Made by a program: the position numbers and the translations under genes | The notes under the pieces: model-generated | The model's database searches: none | Told to the model about the DNA's origin: nothing | Seen by the model: the letters and a program-made list of their open reading frames with translations, nothing else | In this document: positions 1-6,833 of the stretch, in pieces | Numbering within the stretch: the first letter of the stretch is position 1 | Layout of the letters: each line of letters begins with the position of its first letter | DNA from: Chloroflexota bacterium | GTDB taxonomy: Bacteria > Chloroflexota > Limnocylindria > QHBO01 | DNA: 11,491 nucleotides | Direction of reading: 5' to 3' | Assembly (NCBI GenBank): GCA_013694645.1 | Contig: JACDBZ010000140.1 | Coordinates: 1 to 11,491, forward strand

Positions 1-814
1 AGAGCCTCGTCGAGAGCTCGAGATCCTCGGTCAGCGCGACCTCACTCCAGCCACCCGATGCCTCCAATGCCACATGCCGCACGAACATCCCGTTCCCCCG
101 CAGCTCGGCGGTGCCGTCGGTGACCCAGCGTCCACACTGGCTGGCGAGATCCATCAACTGCTCTTCCGCCTGGGATCGCGTCAGCCACGAGACCGATGCA
201 TTGCGCGGCAGGCGCGCGACCTGGAGCGCGTCGGCATCCGGATCGCGACGCCACGCGCTCATCGCTCGCTCGAGGAACGTCGGCTCAACGCGCGTGTCCG
301 CGTCGATGACCCCGACCACCGCACCGGCCAGGTACGGCATCGCGTAGGCGAGAACCGCGCCCTTGGTCGCGGGGCCCGTGCCCGGCTCACGCCGGCGAAC
401 CTCGATTGCGCCATCGGTCGGCATGGCGGCGCGGGCAGCATCGCCGGTCCCGTCGGTCGAGCCGTCGTCGATCACGAGGATCTCGTACGCCGGGATTCCC
501 GACCGGTGGTACCGAAGCGCCGAGAGCGACCTGACCGTGTCACCGATGACACGTTCCTCGTTTCGCGCCGGTACGATGAGCGAGACGAAGGGCAGGTCAT
601 TCGCGAGGCCGGTCGGCTCCCTGGTGGCGCTGCGAGCGTCGTCGAGGGCGGCGCGAAGGACGCGGCTGCCTCGCCACGCCAACCAGGCCACGTAGGCCAT
701 CGACAACGCGATGCCGAGTTGGAGTGCTCGCGCCGCCAGCGGGATGGTGATCGTCACCCAGGCGACGATCGCGGATGCAGCGAGAAATGCGCCAGCGAAG
801 AGCCTAGTCGCCAT
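1..814 (-). CDS. Family 2 glycosyltransferase, membrane-linked, cut by the left edge
   Basis: This gene transfers a sugar from a nucleotide donor and is probably a processive-type GT2 enzyme at the membrane. The 271 residues visible start with two hydrophobic stretches (about 5-30 and 31-48). A GT-A fold follows: the strand VSLIVPARNEE (78-88), donor-binding DDGSTDGT (116-123), the metal-binding DAD (171-173) and the TED acid (262-264). The QxxRW motif and C-terminal helices expected in this family would lie beyond the edge. The order of motifs resembles cellulose-synthase-like or poly-GlcNAc-synthase-like GT2 proteins, but the product cannot be named. The ATG at 814 overlaps the MFS stop by 11 bases. 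In-frame ATGs at 901 and 910 would add an Arg-rich cytoplasmic N-terminus, and none of the three has a clear ribosome-binding site, so the start is uncertain. Confidence 0.85.
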   Translation of the reverse strand, partial: MATRLFAGAFLAASAIVAWVTITIPLAARALQLGIALSMAYVAWLAWRGSRVLRAALDDARSATREPTGLANDLPFVSLIVPARNEERVIGDTVRSLSALRYHRSGIPAYEILVIDDGSTDGTGDAARAAMPTDGAIEVRRREPGTGPATKGAVLAYAMPYLAGAVVGVIDADTRVEPTFLERAMSAWRRDPDADALQVARLPRNASVSWLTRSQAEEQLMDLASQCGRWVTDGTAELRGNGMFVRHVALEASGGWSEVALTEDLELSTRL

Positions 815-2318
815 CGGCAGCCGGCGGGCGTCGGCGCCTCCGGCGATGGGACGGCTGCGCCGGATCGGCCCTGCTCGGAACGCCCGGTGCTGCGGTGTCA
901 TCGACAGCATCCGCGGGCGCAGACGGTCCTTGATCGTGCTGATGGAGACCGGCACGCGAATTACGTCGCCACGAGGCGATCCCCGCCCAGAAGGTTGCGA
1001 ATCCCAGGAATGCCATGACGACCGGGATACCGGCGCCGGGGAAGGCGATGTTGATCACGTCGGCCGCCGCCGGGGCGGCGATGACCGGTAGAAATGAAGC
1101 GACCGACAGGAGCGTGTTCAGGATCCCGAAGATTCGTCCGCGTACTTCGCTCGGCAGCTCTTCCTGGAGCGCCGTCTGTGACGGAATCGCCACGAACGCG
1201 TATTCGAGGCCCGCGAAGACGGCGATGACCACGACCACCGCGATCAGGCTCACGAAAGGGGCGATCGAGGGGATGGCGTTCTCGATTGGCGAGAAGGCGG
1301 GACCAAACAAGGAGGTAATCGGTCGGACCAGCGCCAGTGCGATGAGGGTGATCCCCATGGCGATCAGGCCGATGTCGATCGTGAGCCTCTTCGGGAGACC
1401 CTTGCCATACGAATTCAGGAACAGGATACCGACCACGGCACCGATCCCTGCGGGACCCATGATGAAGAAGAAGTCCTCGGCCCGCAGCCGGAGGATGTCG
1501 GTCGCGAAGCCCGGGCCGATCGCGCCGAGAACGCCGATCAGGCTGGCTGCGACCCCGAGATAGGTCAGGCTCCAGGCGATCCGGCGATTGGCACGGATGA
1601 AGCTCATTCCCTCTGCCAGCTGACCGGCCAGCTCGCGCACCGCGCGGCCGGCCGCGGCGCGCACAGCTGGCGCTGCGTGATCCGGCTTGACCGACGGCAG
1701 CGGAACGATGGCCGCCGCGGAGAGCGCGAACATCAACGCCACCAGGATGTAGACACCGGTCGAACCGAGAACGTTGAGAATGAGTGGGCCGAGAAAGCCG
1801 AATCCGATGGCGAAGGTGGCGTTGATGGTGATGATGAAGATTGAATTGGCGGCCATCAGGTGGCGCCGTTCGACGATGCGCGGAATCGCGGTCAGCTCTG
1901 CCGGCGCAAAGACCGCCGTCGCCGTGGCCACCAGGAAGTTGATGAGGTACACCAGCGGCACGATCGCGGTGCTCGTCGTGGGCGCCACGAAGATGAACAG
2001 GATCACTCCGACGGCGCGAACGACATTCGTCACGAGCATGATCAGCTTCGCATCCCCACGCTCCACGAACACGCCACCGAGCGTGCTGAAGAGGACCGCC
2101 GGGACGAGGAAGGTGAGGATCAGGACGGCGTTGGCGGTCAGTGACCCGGTCGTCGTCACCACGGTCGCGATGAGCGCTGCGAGAACCATGTTGCTCGCGA
2201 GCTGGCTCAGCGTCTGCGCGGACCACAGGTAGACGAAGTTGCGGTTCTTGAACACCGATCCTGCGTCTGAAAGGTCCGGGCCGATGCCTGCGTCGGGTGG
2301 CAGCTCGATGTGCGCCAT
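804..2318 (-). CDS. MFS transporter, probable drug/metabolite exporter (MFS_3-like)
   Basis: A 504-residue major facilitator, probably a proton-driven exporter in the cytoplasmic membrane. Hydrophobic helices fill residues 28-205 and 247-450, separated by a central charged loop (about 210-245), the usual 6+6 layout. The loop between helices 2 and 3 reads GGVFVERGDAK (81-91), a degenerate form of MFS motif A. The second half has PSEVRGRIFGIL (389-400), typical of the macrolide-efflux/EntS-like branch. The substrate cannot be inferred. After Trp450 a roughly 54-residue hydrophilic tail ends with a run of six arginines (492-497), longer than usual for the family. The last 11 bases overlap the downstream glycosyltransferase start at 814, or up to about 100 if that gene starts further upstream. 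The ATG lies four bases after the DUF951 stop and has only a weak ribosome-binding site, so it is probably translated by coupling. Confidence 0.9.
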   Translation of the reverse strand: MAHIELPPDAGIGPDLSDAGSVFKNRNFVYLWSAQTLSQLASNMVLAALIATVVTTTGSLTANAVLILTFLVPAVLFSTLGGVFVERGDAKLIMLVTNVVRAVGVILFIFVAPTTSTAIVPLVYLINFLVATATAVFAPAELTAIPRIVERRHLMAANSIFIITINATFAIGFGFLGPLILNVLGSTGVYILVALMFALSAAAIVPLPSVKPDHAAPAVRAAAGRAVRELAGQLAEGMSFIRANRRIAWSLTYLGVAASLIGVLGAIGPGFATDILRLRAEDFFFIMGPAGIGAVVGILFLNSYGKGLPKRLTIDIGLIAMGITLIALALVRPITSLFGPAFSPIENAIPSIAPFVSLIAVVVVIAVFAGLEYAFVAIPSQTALQEELPSEVRGRIFGILNTLLSVASFLPVIAAPAAADVINIAFPGAGIPVVMAFLGFATFWAGIASWRRNSRAGLHQHDQGPSAPADAVDDTAAPGVPSRADPAQPSHRRRRRRPPAADGD

Positions 2319-2322
2319 CGGT

Positions 2323-2535
2323 CTACTCTGGCTCGGGGCCGCGCGCCAGGTACTCGGTGAACCGGCGCTCCACGTCCAGGCGGTCCATCAGGATCCGATG
2401 GCGACAGCCGTCGCAGACGAGGCCAATATCGGCACCAAGCCGGACGACGGCCCAAGCGCGGCTCCCGCAGGGATGCTTCTTGCGCAGGCGCAGAAGGTCT
2501 CCGATGCGGAGCTCGAGCGGGGCCGCCACCGTCAC
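2323..2535 (-). CDS. DUF951 family small protein
   Basis: A 70-residue protein that starts at GTG 2535, overlapping the TldE stop in a GTGA arrangement, with GGAGG seven bases upstream (2547-2543). A second in-frame GTG at 2529 is possible. The sequence has the hallmark DUF951 pattern: LRIGDLLRLRKKHPCGS (9-25), then VVRLGADIGLVCDGC (30-44), then a basic C-terminal half. His21, Cys23, Cys41 and Cys44 could form a zinc site, as an inference. The family is small, cytoplasmic and of unknown function; Firmicutes members (YyzM type) usually sit near ychF. Here it lies instead between TldE and an MFS exporter. An in-frame start at 2817 would add about 94 residues, but that extension lies entirely inside tldE in another frame and reads as shadow sequence, so I reject it. 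Confidence 0.88.
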   Translation of the reverse strand: MTVAAPLELRIGDLLRLRKKHPCGSRAWAVVRLGADIGLVCDGCRHRILMDRLDVERRFTEYLARGPEPE

Positions 2536-3899
2536 TCCCCGCCCTCCCCGGCGGTCACCCCGGTGAAGTTGAACGAGCCGAGATGCAAAGCAGGGACCCG
2601 GTAGGCTCCGATGAATTCGCCCGGCAGGAGCTGCGTGCTTTCGCTCATGGCGCGGACGTCGCTGAGGGCCTCCGGGATCGCCTGGGTGAAGCGGAAGTTC
2701 ATGAGCGGCCGCGTCAGACGGCCGTGTTCGATGAGGAACGTGCCATCCTTGGTCATACCGGTCAGGATCGCCTTCTTGGGATGGACCGGGTTGATGTAGT
2801 GGAACCGCGTGACCCACACGCCACGCTCGACGCCGGCGATGAGCTCGTCGCGAGGAGTCGTGCCGGGCGCCATGAACACGTTGAGCGGCATCGGACCGAG
2901 CAGGTTGGGAGCCGGCAGCCCGTGGCCCGTGGAACCGGTGCCCGCTCGAGCCCCGGTGGCCGCGTCGTGCACCACTGCTCGCGCCACGCCGTCTTCGATG
3001 AGGTCCACCCGCTGTCGCGTGACGCCCTCGAAATCGATCACCGACGGGATGCCGGACGCGTCGGTGCCATCATCCCAGATGCTCACGCTCTCCCCCATCA
3101 AACGCCGGCCAAGCTCCATGAACGATCGCCCCTCTTCGTGGGCGAGCCCGGAGAAGCCGATGTAGGTCAGGTACTCCAGCAGCCCGGCGACGGCGTACTC
3201 CTGGAGGATCACCTCGTACTCACCAGGCTCCAGCTCCCCGGCGCCGCGCATCGCGTCTCCCTTCTCGGCCGCCTCGATACCGAGCGCCTCGGCGTCGATC
3301 TCGCCGATGTCGGTCGCGCCCGCATGGGCGTAGCCGGATGCCGCGCCAGAGCCGAATCCATCCATCATGACCGTCAGAAGGCCGGCTCGGCTGCTGCGAT
3401 GCCGTGCGCGGATGCCGCGCGAGTTGGCAACGGCCACGGTCATGATCGATGTCGAGAACGAGCCGGACGATTCCAGGCTCTTCTCCTCACCGGCCGCGAT
3501 GACCGCACGCGCGCCCTGGGCCCGCCGCTCGGGGCTCGCATCCGCAGTGGCAGGCACGTAGCCGAGGTCCGGATCGTGCTCGCGGCCGTCGGGCTCCGGA
3601 AGCACTGCCGCCCGCGGATTGGGCGCCGAGCGCTCGGCGATCGCGGTTGCTCGCTCGACGACGTCGCGGATGCCTCGCTCGTTGAGCAGGTTGGTGCTCG
3701 CAACCCCGATCCGGCCGCCATCGATCACGCGAATCTGAAGGGTCGCGTCGTGCTCCCGCACGTTCTGGTGGATCCGGTTCGTGGCGAAGCGGGTCAGCGC
3801 TGAATCCTGCCCGAGGTAGACAGCCTCCGTGTCCAGGGCGCTCGAAGTCCGAAGCGCGTGATCGAGCAGTTCATCGACCTCCGCGGCACCCGCTACCAT
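2532..3899 (-). CDS. tldE: TldE/PmbA-type subunit of the TldD-TldE protease
   Basis: A 455-residue PmbA/TldE homologue, close to the family's usual 440-450. It is the partner of TldD in a cytoplasmic metalloprotease that, in E. coli, processes microcin B17 and degrades the CcdA antitoxin. The N-terminal domain (about 1-200) includes the conserved ATNRIHQNVREHDATLQIRV stretch (39-58). The C-terminal domain (about 220-455) includes the substrate-channel regions around GTGSTGHGLP (320-329) and HLGSFNFTG (439-447). At the place where TldD carries HExxxH this protein reads QEYAVA (233-238), so it lacks the zinc ligands, as expected for TldE. The chosen ATG at 3899 overlaps the tldD stop by seven bases, with a G-rich stretch (GGTGGGGG) seven bases upstream. 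An upstream ATG at 4013 would add 38 Arg-rich residues that shadow tldD, so it was not used. Confidence 0.92.
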   Translation of the reverse strand: MVAGAAEVDELLDHALRTSSALDTEAVYLGQDSALTRFATNRIHQNVREHDATLQIRVIDGGRIGVASTNLLNERGIRDVVERATAIAERSAPNPRAAVLPEPDGREHDPDLGYVPATADASPERRAQGARAVIAAGEEKSLESSGSFSTSIMTVAVANSRGIRARHRSSRAGLLTVMMDGFGSGAASGYAHAGATDIGEIDAEALGIEAAEKGDAMRGAGELEPGEYEVILQEYAVAGLLEYLTYIGFSGLAHEEGRSFMELGRRLMGESVSIWDDGTDASGIPSVIDFEGVTRQRVDLIEDGVARAVVHDAATGARAGTGSTGHGLPAPNLLGPMPLNVFMAPGTTPRDELIAGVERGVWVTRFHYINPVHPKKAILTGMTKDGTFLIEHGRLTRPLMNFRFTQAIPEALSDVRAMSESTQLLPGEFIGAYRVPALHLGSFNFTGVTAGEGGE

Positions 3900-5347
3900 C
3901 GCCCGACCCCCACCTGCACGCGCCGGAAGCGCGCGGGCGCCGCGCCGTGTCCGACGTGTCCGGTCTGCACCGGTTCGCCCTTTCCGCAGTTCGAAATCCC
4001 CCACAGCGTCCATTCACCCGCGCCGCAGATGGCATCACAACTGCCCCAGAAGCGCGGAGTGATGCCCGTGTACGTCGGGTTCTTCACCAGCTTCGTGCGC
4101 CTTCCATTCTTGATGAGCCACCCTGCCTGGTCGCCGAACTGGAAGTTCAGGCGTCGATCGTCGATCGACCACGATTTGTTGACGCTCATGAAGATACCGT
4201 CACGCGTGTCGGCGATCAGATCATCCAGCGAACCGGCGTTGCCGGGACGAAGGTTGATGTTCGTCATTCGAATGAGCGGGATGTGACTCCAGGTCCAGGC
4301 TCGCGCACTGCCCATGCTCTGACGGCCGATGACCGGCGCCGTCTCGCGGCTGGTGAGGTAGCCGACCAGGAGCCCATTCTGGATGAGAGGCACGTTCTGC
4401 GCCGGAACGCCCTCGTCGTCGTAGCCGAACGTGCCCAGGCCGCCGGGTGCGGTTGCATCGGCGTCGATGCTGACCTGCTCGCTCCCGTAACGAAGGCTGC
4501 CGAGCTTGTCGGTGGTCAGGAAGCTGGTGCCGGCGAAGCTCGCTTCGGTCCCGAAGACGCGGTCGAGCTCGGTGGGATGGCCGCATGACTCGTGGATCTG
4601 AAGCGCGACCTGCGTCGAGTCGAGGACCAGGTCCATCTCACCGGATGGGCACTGCGGAGCGTCGAGCAGGGCGACCGCCAGCTCGGCCGTCTCCTCGGCG
4701 TGCTCGGCAAGGTCGAGCAGGCGCACGGCCTCGAAGCCACCCGTGACGGCCTGTCCGCCGAACGAGTTGGGGTAGCTGCGCTGCTGCATCTCGCTCTCGT
4801 TGACCGCGGTGGCCTCGATCCCCCCGCCGGCCTCCACGATCTCCTGCTGAATCCGCGCTCCGGTGGTGGATGCGAAGGTCTTCGTCTCACGGCCGGCCAT
4901 GACGTTCCCCTCTCGGATCGCGACTCCCGATACCCGCGCCATCGCTGCATCGGCCTCCATCAGGATTCGAAGCTTGTCATCGAGGCTGACGGCAAACGGA
5001 TCCTCGGTGAATGGAGTCCGATAGGTGGCGGTCAACGGTGGCGTGTCGTCGAGCTCGACCGGCTCCCTCTGTGCCACGGCCGAGGCGCGCGCGATCTCCA
5101 CCGCCTCGCCGGCAATGCGGTCCGCCTCGTCCGGCTCCAGCACGGCGCTCGAGCTGAAGCCCCAGGCACCATTGATGAGCACGCGCACACCGAAGCCCGC
5201 GCTCACGTTCGAGGTCGCCGCCTCGAGGGCTCCGTTCTTCACGGTCAGTCCCTCGTTCCGGCGCTCGACCACCCGGATATCAGCGTACTGCGCGCCGAGT
5301 CGGTCGGCGGTGTCGAGCGCGCGTTGGATCAGTTCGTTCACAGGCAT
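3893..5347 (-). CDS. tldD: TldD, zinc metalloprotease subunit
   Basis: A 484-residue TldD homologue, the catalytic half of the TldD-TldE heterodimer that cleaves unfolded peptides fed into its channel. The N-terminal domain (about 1-210) contains YADIRVVERRNEGLTVKNG (21-39). The metalloprotease domain has the zinc motif HESCGH (252-257) followed by PTELDRVFG; Glu253 would be the catalytic base and His252 and His257 ligands. The third ligand in the family is a C-terminal cysteine, here most likely Cys454 in ISNCGKG (451-457). The E. coli motif is HEAVGH, so Ser and Cys occupy variable positions. The start at ATG 5347 lies 32 bases after the DUF881 stop, the largest gap in the operon, with no strong ribosome-binding site. 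The 3' end overlaps tldE, consistent with equal production of the two subunits. Confidence 0.93.
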   Translation of the reverse strand: MPVNELIQRALDTADRLGAQYADIRVVERRNEGLTVKNGALEAATSNVSAGFGVRVLINGAWGFSSSAVLEPDEADRIAGEAVEIARASAVAQREPVELDDTPPLTATYRTPFTEDPFAVSLDDKLRILMEADAAMARVSGVAIREGNVMAGRETKTFASTTGARIQQEIVEAGGGIEATAVNESEMQQRSYPNSFGGQAVTGGFEAVRLLDLAEHAEETAELAVALLDAPQCPSGEMDLVLDSTQVALQIHESCGHPTELDRVFGTEASFAGTSFLTTDKLGSLRYGSEQVSIDADATAPGGLGTFGYDDEGVPAQNVPLIQNGLLVGYLTSRETAPVIGRQSMGSARAWTWSHIPLIRMTNINLRPGNAGSLDDLIADTRDGIFMSVNKSWSIDDRRLNFQFGDQAGWLIKNGRRTKLVKNPTYTGITPRFWGSCDAICGAGEWTLWGISNCGKGEPVQTGHVGHGAAPARFRRVQVGVGRW

Positions 5348-5379
5348 TGTCCGATACGAGGGGTGAATGGCGCTACAGG

Positions 5380-6051
5380 CTACTCGACCGACCGCGCGAC
5401 CTGCGGGGTCAGATCGCGCTGCGTACCGGCGACAACCAGGGTCGTCCGCTCCGTGACGGTGAAGACGGCATCGATCGACTGCCCGAGCAGGGTCAGGATG
5501 CCGCCGGGTCGCTCGATCGCCGCGCGCAGGCCGCTCGGTGAGCCGATTGCGCTGATGGTGAATGGCGAGCCGATTGGCACGCCATCGATCTCGATCGCTC
5601 CGGTTCCGAGGACGGCCACCGACCGTGCCGTGATCCGCACATCGTCGACGGCGATCGCCTCCGCGCCCGCGTTGCGGAGCTCATAGATCAGGTCGTTGAC
5701 CGCTGTCGGATCAAACGATCCGTCGATCTCGATCACGAGCCCCTGCCCCTCCACGCCGCGCAGCCCGGCAAAGGCGGCCAGCCGGTCGAGGTCCTCCTCC
5801 GTAAGCTCCCGGGCCGACTGGCCCTGGAGCTCGGCACGCTCGTACTCGCGGATCTGTTCGCGCAGGCTGGCCAGTCCGTCGCTCAGCTCGACGTTGCGGG
5901 CCGAGAGCGTCTCGATCAGGGTTGACAGCTCCCGCGCGGAGAGGCTCGACAGCTCGATCGGCCGAGCCTGGGACCGCAGCTGACCGACGAGCAGGATGCC
6001 GATGATCGTGGCGACCGCGAACAGGCTCAGCTGCGCGATGCGGGCGACCAT
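5380..6051 (-). CDS. DUF881 family membrane protein, second copy
   Basis: A 223-residue protein with one N-terminal transmembrane helix (about 6-24), a probable coiled coil rich in Leu, Glu and Arg (36-95) and a DUF881 domain (98-210). The domain shows the family pattern: GVEGQGLVIEIDG (99-111), a region with NDLIYELRNAGAEAIAVDDVRI (119-140), then a small insertion-like TGAIEIDGVPIGSPFTISAIG stretch (150-170). The domain should lie outside the membrane. B. subtilis relatives YlxW/YlxX sit in the division cluster next to sbp, but the function is not established. Its ATG overlaps the stop of the preceding DUF881 gene by one base (TGATG), with GGAG eight bases upstream (6063-6060). It is shorter and clearly diverged from that copy. 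A 32-base gap without recognisable signals follows, before tldD. Confidence 0.85.
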   Translation of the reverse strand: MVARIAQLSLFAVATIIGILLVGQLRSQARPIELSSLSARELSTLIETLSARNVELSDGLASLREQIREYERAELQGQSARELTEEDLDRLAAFAGLRGVEGQGLVIEIDGSFDPTAVNDLIYELRNAGAEAIAVDDVRITARSVAVLGTGAIEIDGVPIGSPFTISAIGSPSGLRAAIERPGGILTLLGQSIDAVFTVTERTTLVVAGTQRDLTPQVARSVE

Positions 6052-6833
6052 CAGTTGCGCTCCGAGATCGGCGCGCCCCAGCGCAGCGCGGTGTTGCCAA
6101 TGAAGGCCGGTAGCATCAGGTCATCACGCGGTTCGCTCGCAAACTGGAGCCCATACGCATCGATCCGTGGCTGGAGTCGGGCAAGGTAGGTCGGGTGCGC
6201 CAGGAATCGCTCGTGAAGCCCGTCAGGGCCGATCGCCTCGAACCGGAACGGAGGCGACAGGAACGCGGTGTTCACCAGGATCGAGGAGCCGACCCCGTAG
6301 ATCGAGGTCGTCGAGACCAGCCGCTCGGCCGGAACGCCATCGGCTCCTCCCCCCGCGATCGTGATCGCCTCGGCCCCGGATGCCCACAGCGCCGTGACGA
6401 CGTCGCGCATGTCATCCACCAGCACGATGTAGTTGGTTGCGCTTTCGCCAACGGGCACCGGGCGCTGCGAGTCCGCGATTTCGATGATGGCGCCCGGCCC
6501 TCGCACGGCGCCGAGCCCCGCTGCCAGGCGCGCGCTCGCCAGCTCAGCGCTCAGTGCCTCCATCTCGCTGCGCGAGCCCTCATCACGAAGCTGGAAGCCG
6601 CGAACGCGCTCCTCTGCCAGCTCGATCTCGGAGCGGAATGCCTCCTGCTGTCGAGTCAGCTGCTCGGCTTCGGTGATGAGCACCCGCTGCGCCGATGTGA
6701 TGAACTCCTGGCGCGCCAGCGAGCTGTTCCACTGCGCCGCGCCGACGAAGCCGATCGCCGCCAGGGCCCCCGCAATGCTGATCGCCCACTGCGGGCGAAC
6801 GAAGCGGGACGAAGCGGGCCGACGACGCGTCAT
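6051..6833 (-). CDS. DUF881 family membrane protein, first copy
   Basis: A 260-residue protein with a basic N-terminus, a transmembrane helix (about 16-33), a long charged coiled-coil segment (40-105) and a DUF881 domain (105-235). Diagnostic stretches are RGPGAIIEIAD (111-121), the central ALWASGAEAITIAGGGADG (148-166) and STTSIYGVGSSILVNTAFLS (174-193), followed by PPFRFEAIGPDGL. The mature domain is predicted to be extracytoplasmic. About 25 residues follow the domain and end near WGAPISERN. The ATG at 6833 forms a four-base ATGA overlap with the metalloprotease gene and has GGGAG eight bases upstream (6846-6842). With the next gene it makes a tandem pair that shares domain order but differs in linker and insert lengths, so the two may form a heteromer; this is inference. 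No sbp (DUF1290) or division gene is adjacent. Confidence 0.85.
   Translation of the reverse strand: MTRRRPASSRFVRPQWAISIAGALAAIGFVGAAQWNSSLARQEFITSAQRVLITEAEQLTRQQEAFRSEIELAEERVRGFQLRDEGSRSEMEALSAELASARLAAGLGAVRGPGAIIEIADSQRPVPVGESATNYIVLVDDMRDVVTALWASGAEAITIAGGGADGVPAERLVSTTSIYGVGSSILVNTAFLSPPFRFEAIGPDGLHERFLAHPTYLARLQPRIDAYGLQFASEPRDDLMLPAFIGNTALRWGAPISERN

Noticed and set aside
74..1018. A 314-codon plus-strand open frame over the glycosyltransferase and the MFS end
   Set aside because: It is antisense to clear GT2 motifs (DDGSTDGT, DAD, TED), and its product is Arg-rich with no recognisable domain.
961..2226. A 421-codon minus-strand open frame inside the MFS gene
   Set aside because: It is a frame-shifted, Arg/Asp/His-rich shadow of the transporter with no membrane helices.
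2583..3803. A 406-codon plus-strand open frame opposite tldE
   Set aside because: It is antisense to a complete TldE homologue, with composition typical of GC-rich shadow frames.
5348..5379. Internal promoter or terminator in the largest gap of the operon
   Set aside because: The 32 bases show no -10/-35 pair, stem-loop or T run.
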